Origin: Ruminococcus sp. AF41-9
Lineage (GTDB): Bacteria; Bacillota; Clostridia; Lachnospirales; Lachnospiraceae
Reading direction: 5' to 3'
DNA length: 41,495 nt
Assembly (NCBI RefSeq): GCF_003477525.1
Contig: NZ_QUDO01000035.1
Location: 1-41,495, forward strand
Under the pieces are notes generated by a model that worked only from the letters and a program-made list of their open reading frames with translations, was not told the origin of the DNA and did no database searches. Each line of letters starts with the position of its first letter. Position 1 is the first letter of the stretch. Position numbers and translations under genes: made by a program. This document shows positions 1-7,910 of this stretch, piece by piece.

Positions 1-120
1 ACAACCGTGGGACACACGGGGTTAGCTCGCTTATGCTTAGGACATTGGTACTATCGAACGAGAACCAAACCCACCGAGGTCAGGGAAGCCCCCACCTCTA
101 CAGGTGGGGGAGGATGTCAC
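1..120 (+). ncRNA. IS200/IS605-family right end with omegaRNA (partial)
   Basis: The segment matches my recollection of the 3' terminus of clostridial IS605-type elements, where the end of tnpB overlaps the omegaRNA that guides TnpB. A perfect 9-bp stem (CCCCCACCT at 89-97 with AGGTGGGGG at 102-110) is followed by GGATGTCAC at 112-120, which I take as the element end. Frame 1 is open from base 1 to a stop at 169-171 and could hold the last tnpB codons. The tnpB body would lie left of the window. Host sequence should begin near 121. The assignment rests on pattern recall, not a search. Confidence 0.68.
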
Positions 121-334
121 ATCCAGTGTCGTAATCCGGTGTTTATCTCTGACAGCGCGGGTTACAGATAAATGCCACAAAAACAGGAAGTAATCCCACC
201 AATACTGTTCAATGCACTTACTCCTCTGAATCCACTTCCGAACAGTACACTTTTTAGGAAAGTATAAAAAACACATTGAGAGGAAAAGATTTCTATGAAG
301 AAAAAAAGTTTTAAATAACAGGAGAACAAACTAT

Positions 335-1003
335 ATGTCATTTATCAGTGCATTTGATGTAATGGGACCGAATATGATCGGTCCTTCAAGTTCACATACC
401 GCGGGTGCAGCCCGCATTTCCTATCTCGCCCAGAAAATGATCGAGGGTCCGTTAAAGAGGGCTGACTTTATCCTGTACGGCTCCTTTGCAAAAACTTACC
501 GTGGTCACGGTACTGACCGTGCTCTGCTTGGCGGTATCATGGGATTTTCCACAGATGACATGCGCATCCGAAATTCTTTTGACATTGCGCATGAAAAAGG
601 GCTGGAGTTTTCTTTTACCCCGAATGAACTGGAAACAGATATTCACCCGAATACCGTAGATATCTGCATGGAAAATGAACAAGGCCAGAAAATGACCGTA
701 CGAGGGGAATCTCTTGGCGGCGGTAAAGTCCGTATTGTAGAGATCAATCATGTGCAGGTAGACTTTACGGGCGAATACAGTGCAGTGATCGTAATTCATC
801 AGGACACTCCAGGCGTTGTGGCCTATATCACCAAATGCCTGAGTGACCGGAATATCAACATTGCATTTATGCGTCTTTTCCGCGAAGGTAAAGGCGATAT
901 CGCATACACGATCGTAGAATCTGACGGCAGACTTCCGGAAAATATCGTTCCTGCCATCCGCGAGAACCCAAATATTCATGAAGTTATGATCGTACAGATG
1001 TAA
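335..1003 (+). CDS. sdaAB: L-serine dehydratase, iron-sulfur-dependent, beta subunit
   Basis: This is the beta subunit of the two-subunit, [4Fe-4S]-dependent L-serine ammonia-lyase, which deaminates serine to pyruvate in the cytosol. The 222-aa length is normal. The N-terminal serine dehydratase beta domain shows the hallmark GPSSSHTAG near residues 16-24 and a GHGTD segment near 57-61. The last ~75 residues form an ACT domain (GVVAYITKCLSDRNINIAFM), which usually senses an amino acid. The start is supported by CAGGAG at 320-325. The alpha-subunit gene follows after 19 bp with its own strong ribosome site, so the two form an operon. A 7-codon open frame with a purine-rich leader (295-318) lies just upstream; I see no evidence that it is a regulatory leader peptide. 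Confidence 0.95.
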   Translation: MSFISAFDVMGPNMIGPSSSHTAGAARISYLAQKMIEGPLKRADFILYGSFAKTYRGHGTDRALLGGIMGFSTDDMRIRNSFDIAHEKGLEFSFTPNELETDIHPNTVDICMENEQGQKMTVRGESLGGGKVRIVEINHVQVDFTGEYSAVIVIHQDTPGVVAYITKCLSDRNINIAFMRLFREGKGDIAYTIVESDGRLPENIVPAIRENPNIHEVMIVQM

Positions 1004-1022
1004 GGAAAGGAGGATTTTTATC

Positions 1023-1891
1023 ATGGATTTTAAAAATGCAAACGAACTCTTAGCTCTCTGTGAAGAAAAAAATCTTCCTGTCTCAGAGATTATGCGTATC
1101 CGTGAGATTGAGCTCGGTGAAACAGACGCCGAAGTTGTAAATCAGAAAATGACACGGGTACTGGAAATTATGAAAGATGCTGCGCTCTCTCCGATCAGTC
1201 AGCCGGTAACATCTATGGGCGGCCTGATCGGCGGAGAAGCCAGAAAGCTCAGCCTCCATGCGCAGAAAAAAGAAGGGCTTTGCGGAGATCTGCTTCAGAA
1301 GGCAGTCACCTATGCAATGGCCACTCTGGAAACCAATGCTTCCATGGGTCTGATCGTGGCATCTCCTACTGCCGGTTCCGCCGGGATCGTACCGGGACTG
1401 ATGCTGGCAATGCAGGAACATTATCATTTCTCTGATGCCGAGATCATCCAGGCATTGTTTAATGCAAGCGCCATCGGTTATCTGGCGATGCGAAACGCAA
1501 CAGTTGCCGGTGCTGTGGGCGGATGTCAGGCTGAGGTCGGTGTGGCTTCTGCATGGCAGCTTCCGCTGCTGTAGAGCTGATGGGCGGCACCCCACGGGAG
1601 TGTACTTATGCAGCCTCCACAGTTCTTATGAATATGCTTGGGCTGGTCTGTGACCCGGTTGGCGGTCTGGTTGAATATCCATGTCAGAACAGAAATGCTG
1701 CCGGTGTGGCAAATGCCATCATCGCTGCTGAAATGGCTCTCGCCGGAATCCCACAGCTGATTCCGCTGGATGAAATGATCCAGACAATGTTTACAGTGGG
1801 AAAAAAACTTCCTGCGGAACTGCGTGAAACCGCTATGGGCGGATGTGCGACTACACCTTCTGCATGTGAAGCATGTCATATGTGCGGATAG
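1023..1891 (+). pseudogene. sdaAA: L-serine dehydratase alpha subunit, interrupted by a single-base frameshift
   Basis: This is the catalytic, cluster-binding subunit that partners SdaAB. Residues 1-177 are read in one frame (1023 onward). That frame then runs into a spurious tail and stops at 1574. The rest of the protein, starting MAASAAVELMGGTP, is in another frame to 1891. Adding one A near 1552-1553 (GCATGG to GCAATGG) restores a continuous ~290-aa protein of normal family length. The three likely cluster cysteines are visible in GGCQAEVG, LVCDPVGG and EYPCQNRN; the last two lie after the break. The C-terminus is cysteine-rich (CATTPSACEACHMCG), which is unusual to my knowledge. AGGAGG precedes the start. 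One missing base in an AA pair suggests consensus error, but a real mutation would abolish serine dehydratase. Confidence 0.9.
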
Positions 1892-1920
1892 AAAATACTT
1901 CATATAAATAAAAAACTTAA

Positions 1921-2002
1921 AAGAACTGCTTTTGAAGGCAATCCTGAAGATTCCCCTGATTCTGAAGAAATCTGCTTTCATGGCAGTTCTTTTTTATTTT
2001 TT
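1921..2002 (+). terminator. Probable Rho-independent terminator of sdaAB-sdaAA
   Basis: AAGAACTGC (1921-1929) pairs with GCAGTTCTT (1983-1991) and is followed by a T-rich tract. The ~53-nt loop is longer than usual and can fold further. Confidence 0.6.
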
Positions 2003-2011
2003 AATTTGCTA

Positions 2012-2039
2012 TTGACATTTTTCTCCCATATGTTATATT
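2012..2039 (+). promoter_or_regulatory. Promoter of the padR operon
   Basis: TTGACA at 2012-2017 and TATATT at 2034-2039 are separated by 16 bp. TG at 2031-2032 gives an extended -10 (TGTTATATT). Transcription should start near 2046, inside the palindrome described next. Confidence 0.75.
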
Positions 2040-2042
2040 ATT

Positions 2043-2067
2043 TTATATATAAAATTTTTATATATAA
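2043..2067. promoter_or_regulatory. Perfect 25-bp palindrome, likely PadR operator
   Basis: The arms TTATATATAAAA (2043-2054) and TTTTATATATAA (2056-2067) are exact reverse complements around one T. The site lies directly over the predicted start point and 33 bp before padR, the expected place for autorepression. PadR-family proteins generally repress their own operons through AT-rich dyads; assignment to this PadR is inference. Confidence 0.6.
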
Positions 2068-2099
2068 TTATTTTACATATTTATTCAGGAGGTGGTTGC

Positions 2100-2417
2100 A
2101 TGTATTATCCCGTATCTGCATTGTTGATTGAATTCTTAATTCTGTCTATTATAGACTCGCAGGATTCCTACGGATACGAAATCAGCCAGACGATCAAGAT
2201 TGTAGCCGATATCAAAGAATCAACGTTATATCCTATTTTAAAGAAACTGGAAAAAGGCGGCTATGTCACTACTTACTCTCAGGAGTTTCAGGGACGTAAG
2301 CGTAAGTATTATTCCATCACGGAAGCCGGAAAAGAACAACTGGTTTTTCTGAATCGGGAGTGGAACAGTTACCGTGATACTATTGACGGAATTATTGAGG
2401 GGAGGATAAGAAATTGA
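2100..2417 (+). CDS. PadR-family transcriptional regulator
   Basis: This 105-aa winged-helix protein has the typical PadR N-terminal domain: an LIEFLILSII opening, a YGYEI helix, the KESTLYPILKKLEKGG recognition region at about residues 40-56, and a wing with RKRKYYSITEAGKEQL near 63-78. The short C-terminal helix gives a PadR-s2-like size. AGGAGG sits just before the ATG. The stop overlaps the TTG start of the next gene, so the two are translationally coupled. PadR followed by HAAS/DUF1700 and DUF4097 genes is a recurrent Firmicute arrangement linked to envelope-stress or antimicrobial responses. The ligand is unknown. Confidence 0.9.
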   Translation: MYYPVSALLIEFLILSIIDSQDSYGYEISQTIKIVADIKESTLYPILKKLEKGGYVTTYSQEFQGRKRKYYSITEAGKEQLVFLNREWNSYRDTIDGIIEGRIRN

Positions 2418-2998
2418 CAAAAGAACAGTATATAACTCAGTTAAAGAAATACCTGCGTCGTCTTCCAAAGCAGGATTATGACGATGCGATCGAATACTTT
2501 GAAGAGTATTTCGGAGAAGCTGATGAAGCAGGTCAGCAGAAACTGATGGAGGAGCTGGGAACTCCGAAGGAAGCAGCCAGAGACCTGATCTCCAATCTGC
2601 TGGATAAGAAACTGGATGACAAATCTTCATTTGAAAAGCCTGTACGCAAAGGAACTCTGAGGATTGCACTGCTCGCCATCTGTGCTGCACCGGTCGCAAT
2701 TCCCATGCTGATTGCATTATTTGCCGTATTGTTAAGTGTCGCCATCTGTATGTTTGCTGTATACTTATCTATCTTCGCAGTTGCACTGAGTGCGCTCCTC
2801 ATCGGTGCCAAACTTTTTGTCCGCGGAATTATTGCCATTCCTTTTTCTGTTTCCGGAAGTTTCATTATTCTTGGACTCGGGCTGCTTGGTATCGGAGCCA
2901 GCATTCTATTGTGCATCCTTGGAATTTATCTGTGCAAGTGGACCTGCATCCTGTTCGTAAAAATGGCACAGTTTCTTATAAGAAGAAAGAGGGGTTGA
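2414..2998 (+). CDS. HAAS (DUF1700) domain membrane protein
   Basis: This 194-aa protein has a soluble helical HAAS/DUF1700 domain (about residues 1-60), with the family pattern of LKKYLRRLPKQDYDDAIEYF and later EELGTPKEAARDLI. Several hydrophobic helices follow from about residue 78 to 182, with a basic tail (RRKRG). The start is TTG at 2414, overlapping the padR stop in TTGA, with GGGAGGA upstream. HAAS domains are thought to link regulators such as PadR to membrane partners; the exact function is not known. The DUF4097 gene begins 6 bp after the stop. Confidence 0.85.
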   Translation: MTKEQYITQLKKYLRRLPKQDYDDAIEYFEEYFGEADEAGQQKLMEELGTPKEAARDLISNLLDKKLDDKSSFEKPVRKGTLRIALLAICAAPVAIPMLIALFAVLLSVAICMFAVYLSIFAVALSALLIGAKLFVRGIIAIPFSVSGSFIILGLGLLGIGASILLCILGIYLCKWTCILFVKMAQFLIRRKRG

Positions 2999-3004
2999 TC
3001 TATT

Positions 3005-4021
3005 ATGAAAAATCAGAAAACCAGTAAATTTCTTATCACCGGCACAGTTCTCTGCGCCCTTGGCCTTGTGCTCTTTGGCTCAGGTATTGCAGCCGGCGGG
3101 AAAGATTATATCGCAAATACAGACCTGAATTCCTATAACGGTTCTGCTTCTTCCAAAGAGGATGGCAGCCACGCAGTTCTGAAGAAAGAGAAAATCGACT
3201 CTTTCCGGAATCTGAATGTAGATTTCAAACACATTGATCTGTCTGTCAGAGAATCCGAAGATGATAATTTCTATCTTTCTTATAATGTAGAAACAACAAA
3301 GGGAATCATCCCTGTCTCCTGGCAGGTAACTAACGGTACTCTGAACCTGTCAGAAACAAACGGCCATGTTACCTCCGGATATGTTCATATTGATATCGGA
3401 TTTCTGAAAGATCTTCTGACCGCTCAGCATATTTCCGATGCTCTCTCTGATAATCAGGTTGTCGTGTACATTCCCCGTGATCAGGAGCTCGACACCTTCT
3501 CCTGTCAGATGGAGGAAGGCGATCTGAAACTTGATGCCATGAACTGCCGGAATTTCAATCTACAGTCAAACCTGGGAGATCTCACACTGGAAAATCTGAC
3601 CATCGAAAATGGCTCTCTTTCAGATAAAGAAGGAGATGTTTCCATCGCTGAGAGTTCTCTGAACAATCTGAACCTTGACTGCTCAGCAGGCGATCTGATC
3701 ATAAAATCTTCCAGCTTTACAGAAAGTACTCTCACTCTTTCTGCGGGAGATATCGACGGAACCGAAGTTTCTTTTGATAATAACTGCCAGATTTCTTCCA
3801 AAATGGGAGATATTGAGCTGTCCATTCCTGAGAAAAATCTCTCTGACCTGGCACTGAGCCTGAATGCGGATATGGGGGATATTGATGTTCCTCTTAATCT
3901 GAGTGGATATCTTATTACTGATGATGACAGAAATACCTATAAAAAGAAAAATGATTCCACTTCGAATGTCCTGACTGTTCAGTCTGACTATGGAGATATT
4001 ACAGTCCATGTAGCAGACTGA
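3005..4021 (+). CDS. DUF4097 family beta-strand repeat protein, membrane-anchored
   Basis: The 338-aa product starts with an uncleaved-looking signal anchor (about residues 9-30, FLITGTVLCALGLVLFGSG). A long beta-helix-like region follows, with recurring short units such as GDLTLENL, GDVSIAES, GDLIIKSS, GDIDGTEV, GDIELSIP and GDIDVPLN spaced about every 20 residues. This is the DUF4097 (putative adhesin) pattern. The C-terminus ends on one more such unit (YGDITVHV). As third gene of the padR operon it is probably the surface effector. Its role is not established. Confidence 0.85.
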   Translation: MKNQKTSKFLITGTVLCALGLVLFGSGIAAGGKDYIANTDLNSYNGSASSKEDGSHAVLKKEKIDSFRNLNVDFKHIDLSVRESEDDNFYLSYNVETTKGIIPVSWQVTNGTLNLSETNGHVTSGYVHIDIGFLKDLLTAQHISDALSDNQVVVYIPRDQELDTFSCQMEEGDLKLDAMNCRNFNLQSNLGDLTLENLTIENGSLSDKEGDVSIAESSLNNLNLDCSAGDLIIKSSSFTESTLTLSAGDIDGTEVSFDNNCQISSKMGDIELSIPEKNLSDLALSLNADMGDIDVPLNLSGYLITDDDRNTYKKKNDSTSNVLTVQSDYGDITVHVAD

Positions 4022-4044
4022 TGGCTGATTTTTGTGCAAAATAA

Positions 4045-4108
4045 AAAGGCTGTCTTTGTGAGCATCTATATCTTGTATCGTATGTTCACAAAGCAGTCTT
4101 TTTTTTAT
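4045..4108. terminator. Bidirectional terminator between convergent genes
   Basis: AAGGCTG/TCTTTGTGAGCAT (4046-4065) pairs with TATGTTCACAAAG/CAGTCTT (4081-4100). A T8 run follows on the plus strand and a T5 run on the minus strand. It lies between the DUF4097 gene and the minus-strand gene ending at 4194. Confidence 0.75.
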
Positions 4109-4193
4109 TTCCATATTTTATATTCTCACACTTTTATACTGTCATACTTGTATATTTTCATGCCTGTATATCTTCACACTTCTATACTCTCAA

Positions 4194-4823
4194 TTACTTT
4201 CCAATTTTCTCCAGTAATTTAGATGTAAAATGTGTATCAAAGAACTGAACTACCGGTCCCAGTCCAAAAGCACTGACCAGGGTTCCCAGTCCTACGATTC
4301 CACCTGCCAGCCAGCAGATCAGGGCGCATAAAGCATCATTGGAAATTCTGTGCCAGAAGTAGGAAATCTTTGGCCATTTTTCTACCATGATCAGTGAGAC
4401 ACTGTCATAAGGAGCCACACCCTGTCTGGATAACTGGTACATGGATACTCCCAGACTTGTCACTACAACTCCCACGCAGACAGTCAGAACTCTCTGAACC
4501 ATCTGAGTCGGCTCCAGACATAAAATAATGTTATAGAAGAAAGAAACAATATAGCCCAGAAGCACAGCATTTACAAACGTTCCCAGACCAATCAGTTTTC
4601 TTCCGAAAATAATCTCAAATACAAACACGATCATATTGACAATGATCAGAAATACCGGATAATCAATCCCTGTTCTGTCAGACAGTGCCATAACCATTCC
4701 ACTGAAAGGGTCATTTCCAAGTCCGGAAAGTTTGAAGATTGCAATTCCCAGACCGAGGATCACATTTCCGATCAGCATCACGATGACGTACTTCCAGTTT
4801 ATTTTTTTAATCCACTCGCTCAT
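4194..4823 (-). CDS. YczE/YitT-like integral membrane protein
   Basis: This 209-aa protein is almost entirely hydrophobic, with about five to six membrane helices and internal duplication. Motifs such as SGLGNDPFSGM near residues 33-43 and RQGVAPYDSVS near 133-143 occupy equivalent positions in the two halves, as in the YczE/YyaS/YitT group. The second half ends with GGIVGLGTLVSAFGLGP. Its substrate or role is unknown. It is a single gene transcribed toward the padR operon and divergent from the PTS-IIC-like gene. GGAGGAAAAAAG precedes the start. Confidence 0.75.
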   Translation of the reverse strand: MSEWIKKINWKYVIVMLIGNVILGLGIAIFKLSGLGNDPFSGMVMALSDRTGIDYPVFLIIVNMIVFVFEIIFGRKLIGLGTFVNAVLLGYIVSFFYNIILCLEPTQMVQRVLTVCVGVVVTSLGVSMYQLSRQGVAPYDSVSLIMVEKWPKISYFWHRISNDALCALICWLAGGIVGLGTLVSAFGLGPVVQFFDTHFTSKLLEKIGK

Positions 4824-4995
4824 CTTTTTTCCTCCGTAAAATCAACTTTTTATATCATATCAAATCCAAAAATACTTTACAATATCATTTCTGCGTATTT
4901 TCTCCAAATATTTATGAATCCGCCATCGTTATCTCATTACCGCTTCTCTTTTTCAGCAACCGTATTTCTGATGTAAATAATAATTCAATAACTAC

Positions 4996-5024
4996 TTGCC
5001 TTACTCCATGAATGAAGCTATAAT
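4996..5024 (+). promoter_or_regulatory. Promoter of the PTS-IIC-like gene
   Basis: TTGCCT at 4996-5001 and TATAAT at 5019-5024 are separated by 17 bp. Transcription should start near 5031. The rest of the 4824-4995 gap is AT-rich with no gene seen. Confidence 0.65.
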
Positions 5025-5040
5025 AATTAAAACGTATACA

Positions 5041-5054
5041 GGTGTATATACACC
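5041..5054. promoter_or_regulatory. Perfect 14-bp palindrome, candidate repressor operator
   Basis: GGTGTATATACACC is its own reverse complement. It lies about 10 bp downstream of the predicted start and 35 bp before the gene, a standard repressor position. No adjacent regulator gene identifies the protein that binds it. Confidence 0.5.
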
Positions 5055-5089
5055 ATTCTATACATAATAATAAGAGGAGAAATCATATC

Positions 5090-6181
5090 ATGGAAAAGTT
5101 AAAAGCATTTCTGAAACGGAAAGACATCGAAATTTCCGTAAAACGTTACGGAATCGATGCTCTTGGTGCCATGGCGCAGGGTCTTTTCTGTTCTCTGCTG
5201 ATCGGTACGATCATCAATACCCTTGGAACGCAGTTTCATATCCAGTTCCTGACCACTGCTGTAGCAACGGTAAATGATACCCAGTATACGGTCGGCTCTC
5301 TGGCTTCTGCAATGAGCGGACCTGCCATGGCTGTTGCAATCGGTTACGCACTGCACTGCCCGCCGCTGGTTTTATTTTCACTGATCACTGTCGGTTTCGC
5401 TTCCAATGCACTTGGCGGCGCAGGTGGCCCTCTGGCTGTATTATTCGTAGCCATCTTTGCTTCTGAGATTGGAAAAGCCGTATCCAAGGAAACAAAAATC
5501 GATATTCTTGTCACACCGCTTGTCACGATTGGCGTTGGCGTAGGGCTTTCCGCATGGTGGGCACCGGCTCTTGGCAGTGCAGCCATGAAAGTCGGAAATA
5601 TCATTATGTGGGCTACCAACCTTCAGCCATTCCTGATGGGAATTTTAGTATCTGTCTTTGTAGGAATCGCACTGACTCTGCCGATTTCTTCCGCTGCGAT
5701 CTGTGCCGCTCTTGGACTGACCGGACTTGCCGGAGGAGCCGCTGTTGCCGGATGCTGTGCACAGATGGTTGGTTTCGCTGTCATGTCTTTCCGCGAAAAC
5801 AAATGGGGCGGTCTGGTTTCTCAGGGAATCGGAACCTCCATGCTCCAGATGGGAAACATTGTTAAAAATCCACGTATCTGGATCGCACCGATCGTAACTT
5901 CTGCAATCACAGGTCCGATTGCCACCTGCCTGTTCAAACTTCAGATGAATGGCACTCCGGTTTCTTCCGGTATGGGAACCTGTGGTTTTGTCGGTCAGAT
6001 TGGTGTGTACACAGGCTGGATGAATGATATCACAGCCGGAACCAAAGCCGCAGTCACTGGCTGGGACTGGGCAGGACTTCTGCTTATCTCCTTTATCCTT
6101 CCTGCCATTCTCTGCCCACTGATCAATGCATTTCTGCGTAAGATCGGATGGGTGAAGGACGGGGATATGACTCTGGCATAA
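5090..6181 (+). CDS. PTS_EIIC_2-type membrane permease
   Basis: This ~363-aa integral membrane protein looks like the PTS_EIIC_2 family (phosphotransferase EIIC-like sugar permeases). Features are an N-terminal amphipathic segment, a LGAMAQGLFCSLLIGTIINTLG helix region, repeated Gly/Ala-rich helices such as GGAGGPLAVLFVAIFASEIGK, and a late PVSSGMGTCGFVGQIGVY motif. I chose ATG 5090 because AGAGGAGA lies just before it; an in-frame GTG at 5042 falls inside the operator palindrome. No EIIA, EIIB or sugar-metabolic gene is adjacent, so it may rely on other components or act as a non-PTS transporter. The substrate cannot be told. Confidence 0.8.
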   Translation: MEKLKAFLKRKDIEISVKRYGIDALGAMAQGLFCSLLIGTIINTLGTQFHIQFLTTAVATVNDTQYTVGSLASAMSGPAMAVAIGYALHCPPLVLFSLITVGFASNALGGAGGPLAVLFVAIFASEIGKAVSKETKIDILVTPLVTIGVGVGLSAWWAPALGSAAMKVGNIIMWATNLQPFLMGILVSVFVGIALTLPISSAAICAALGLTGLAGGAAVAGCCAQMVGFAVMSFRENKWGGLVSQGIGTSMLQMGNIVKNPRIWIAPIVTSAITGPIATCLFKLQMNGTPVSSGMGTCGFVGQIGVYTGWMNDITAGTKAAVTGWDWAGLLLISFILPAILCPLINAFLRKIGWVKDGDMTLA

Positions 6182-6195
6182 CATATGTATATAAT

Positions 6196-6260
6196 AAGCC
6201 TCTTGCTCTGGCATGGTTATCTGAATCTGTAACCTGCCAGTACAAGAGGCTTGTTTTTAC
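6196..6260 (+). terminator. Rho-independent terminator
   Basis: AAGCCTCTTG (6196-6205) pairs with CAAGAGGCTT (6243-6252), followed by GTTTTT. It lies 15 bp after the PTS-IIC-like gene. Confidence 0.75.
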
Positions 6261-6296
6261 TGTTTTTTTACAAAATATGGTTTTGATAAACTACCT

Positions 6297-7481
6297 TTAT
6301 GCGTTCTTTCTCAGTCCCATGATCAGTTTTATTCCTATCATCATAAGGATTGGGAAAATTAGAGCTGCAAAAATTCCCAGTTTCAGGTTATCGTTCAATG
6401 CGCCGGAGATCATTCCCACATAGGTAGGTCCGGAGGAGCATCCCACATCTCCTGCCAGTGCAAGGAGTGCAAATAATGCGGTTCCGCCTCTTTTTACGGA
6501 CGCAGCAGCCATACTGAAGGTTCCCGGCCACATGATGCCGACGGATAAACCGCAGACCGCACATCCAAGGATTCCAAGTGCCGGTACCGGAATGAATGCG
6601 ATCATCAGGTAGGAAACCATACACAGGACAGCACTGTACTGCATAAAACGTTCCAGATTGATCCTGTCTCCGAATTTTCCGTAGAATGCTCTGGAGCTTC
6701 CCATAAGAATGGCAAATGCCATAGGTCCGGCCAAGTCTCCGATTGTTTTATTGATTCCGAAACTTTTTTCTGCAAGTGTGGATGCCCACTGGCTGACTGC
6801 CTGCTCGCTGGCTCCTGCGCAGAGCATCATGAGCATCAGTACCCAGAAGATTTTCTTCTTAAAGAGTTCTGCCATAGTCAGCCCTTCTTCGCCTTCATCC
6901 AGAAGCGGTGCGATCGGAACTCTGGAAAAAAGGATTCCGTTGGCAATTGGAACCAGGGACCATACAAGTGCCATGTATTTCCAGTTTGCAATACCGAAAA
7001 TCCGGAAGAACAGTGTAGAAAGAAGTACGACTCCCACATGTCCCCAGCAGTAAAAGGAATGCAGCAGACTCATTGCTTTTTCTTTATTGTCTGTCGGACA
7101 TGCTTCCACAACAGGGCTTACCAGTACTTCCAGCAGGCCGCCGCCAATTGCATAGATCATAACTGCCACCAGCAGTCCTGCAAACGGGTCACCAAAAACT
7201 TCCGGCAAAATCGTAAGCAGGATCAGTCCTGCTGCTGCCATTGCATGAGCAATGATCATGGATGCACGGTAGCCGATCCGGTCTACAAATCCGATGGAAG
7301 CCAGATCCACCAGAAGCTGGATTCCAAAATTAAACGTAACCAGAAGCGTGATCTTCTGCAGTGAGATTCCGTAACTGCTCTGAAATGTCAGAAACAGCAG
7401 CGGAACAAAGTTGTTCACGATTGCCTGTACCACATATCCGATAAAACACGCCTGTACTGTTCTGTTATAGTTTGTTTTCAT
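6297..7481 (-). CDS. Major facilitator superfamily transporter
   Basis: The protein (~394 aa from ATG 7481) has about 12 hydrophobic helices in two halves. The first half has DRIGYRASMI between helices 2 and 3, the usual MFS loop; the second has GKFGDRINLERFM at the equivalent place. It resembles MFS members annotated as sugar or multidrug permeases, but the substrate cannot be inferred. I chose ATG 7481 because GAGGAGGG lies just upstream; an earlier ATG at 7511 abuts a MITE-like insertion and has no ribosome site. The insertion at 7513-7672 probably separates the gene from its native promoter or supplies part of its leader. Confidence 0.85.
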   Translation of the reverse strand: MKTNYNRTVQACFIGYVVQAIVNNFVPLLFLTFQSSYGISLQKITLLVTFNFGIQLLVDLASIGFVDRIGYRASMIIAHAMAAAGLILLTILPEVFGDPFAGLLVAVMIYAIGGGLLEVLVSPVVEACPTDNKEKAMSLLHSFYCWGHVGVVLLSTLFFRIFGIANWKYMALVWSLVPIANGILFSRVPIAPLLDEGEEGLTMAELFKKKIFWVLMLMMLCAGASEQAVSQWASTLAEKSFGINKTIGDLAGPMAFAILMGSSRAFYGKFGDRINLERFMQYSAVLCMVSYLMIAFIPVPALGILGCAVCGLSVGIMWPGTFSMAAASVKRGGTALFALLALAGDVGCSSGPTYVGMISGALNDNLKLGIFAALIFPILMMIGIKLIMGLRKNA

Positions 7482-7512
7482 CTGATATTTTCCCTCCTCA
7501 TCTGTAATCATT

Positions 7513-7672
7513 CTATAGCAGTCCTAGTAAATAATGCATTTAAGACAGTTCAGCAGAGTGCGAAAGACAAGGAAGATATCTGCAGGCGTGCTAACGCACG
7601 TCAAAGATATCTGACGCAGGATTTCACACTCTGATGGACTGGATTAAGATGCATTATTTACTAGGACTGCTA
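7513..7672. mobile_element. MITE-like inverted-repeat element with 8-bp direct repeats
   Basis: The ends are perfect 26-bp inverted repeats (7514-7539 and 7649-7674), beginning TATAGCAGTCCTAGTAAATA on one side. The interior continues as an imperfect palindrome, with GCAGAGTGCGAAA against TCAGAGTGTGAAA and a shared GATATCT. TAATCATT flanks both sides (7505-7512 and 7673-7680), consistent with target duplication, though it overlaps the right arm by two bases. No transposase is encoded, so it would be non-autonomous. It sits 24 bp upstream of the supported MFS start. Confidence 0.7.
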
Positions 7673-7783
7673 TAATCATTTAAAAGAAACTTACGCTTCT
7701 TTTGATCTGATCAAATTATAAATCTTTTATTGCAGCCTGTCAGCAGATGCCGTTCTTTTTTCTCGCTCTGCCGATAATCAACA

Positions 7784-7822
7784 ATGTGCCGGTAAATTGA
7801 TATCGCTATCAACTTATCGGCA
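7784..7822. other. Strong hairpin between rnhA and the MFS gene
   Basis: GTGCCGGTAAATTGATA (from 7784) pairs with TATCAACTTATCGGCAC (to 7822) around a TCGC tetraloop. There is one mismatch and one G-T pair. It lacks a T-run on either strand, so it may be a weak minus-strand terminator for rnhA or a protein-binding site. Apart from the MITE I see nothing else in 7482-7910. Confidence 0.5.
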
Positions 7823-7910
7823 CAACACAGTGTATCACAGATTTTTTATATTTTCTTCTACTATCTTTTGTTTTTACAATAAATTTCTACGTTATTTTTA
7901 CTTTTTGTTT

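Noticed and set aside
37..276. 79-aa minus-strand open frame at the left edge
   Set aside because: It runs antisense through the IS605-type terminus and has no start context or family features.
295..318. Seven-codon leader peptide before sdaAB
   Set aside because: A ribosome-like purine run precedes it, but no attenuator structure or codon pattern supports regulation.
5042..5089. Upstream GTG start for the PTS-IIC-like gene
   Set aside because: It lies inside the operator palindrome without a ribosome site; ATG 5090 has AGAGGAGA directly before it.
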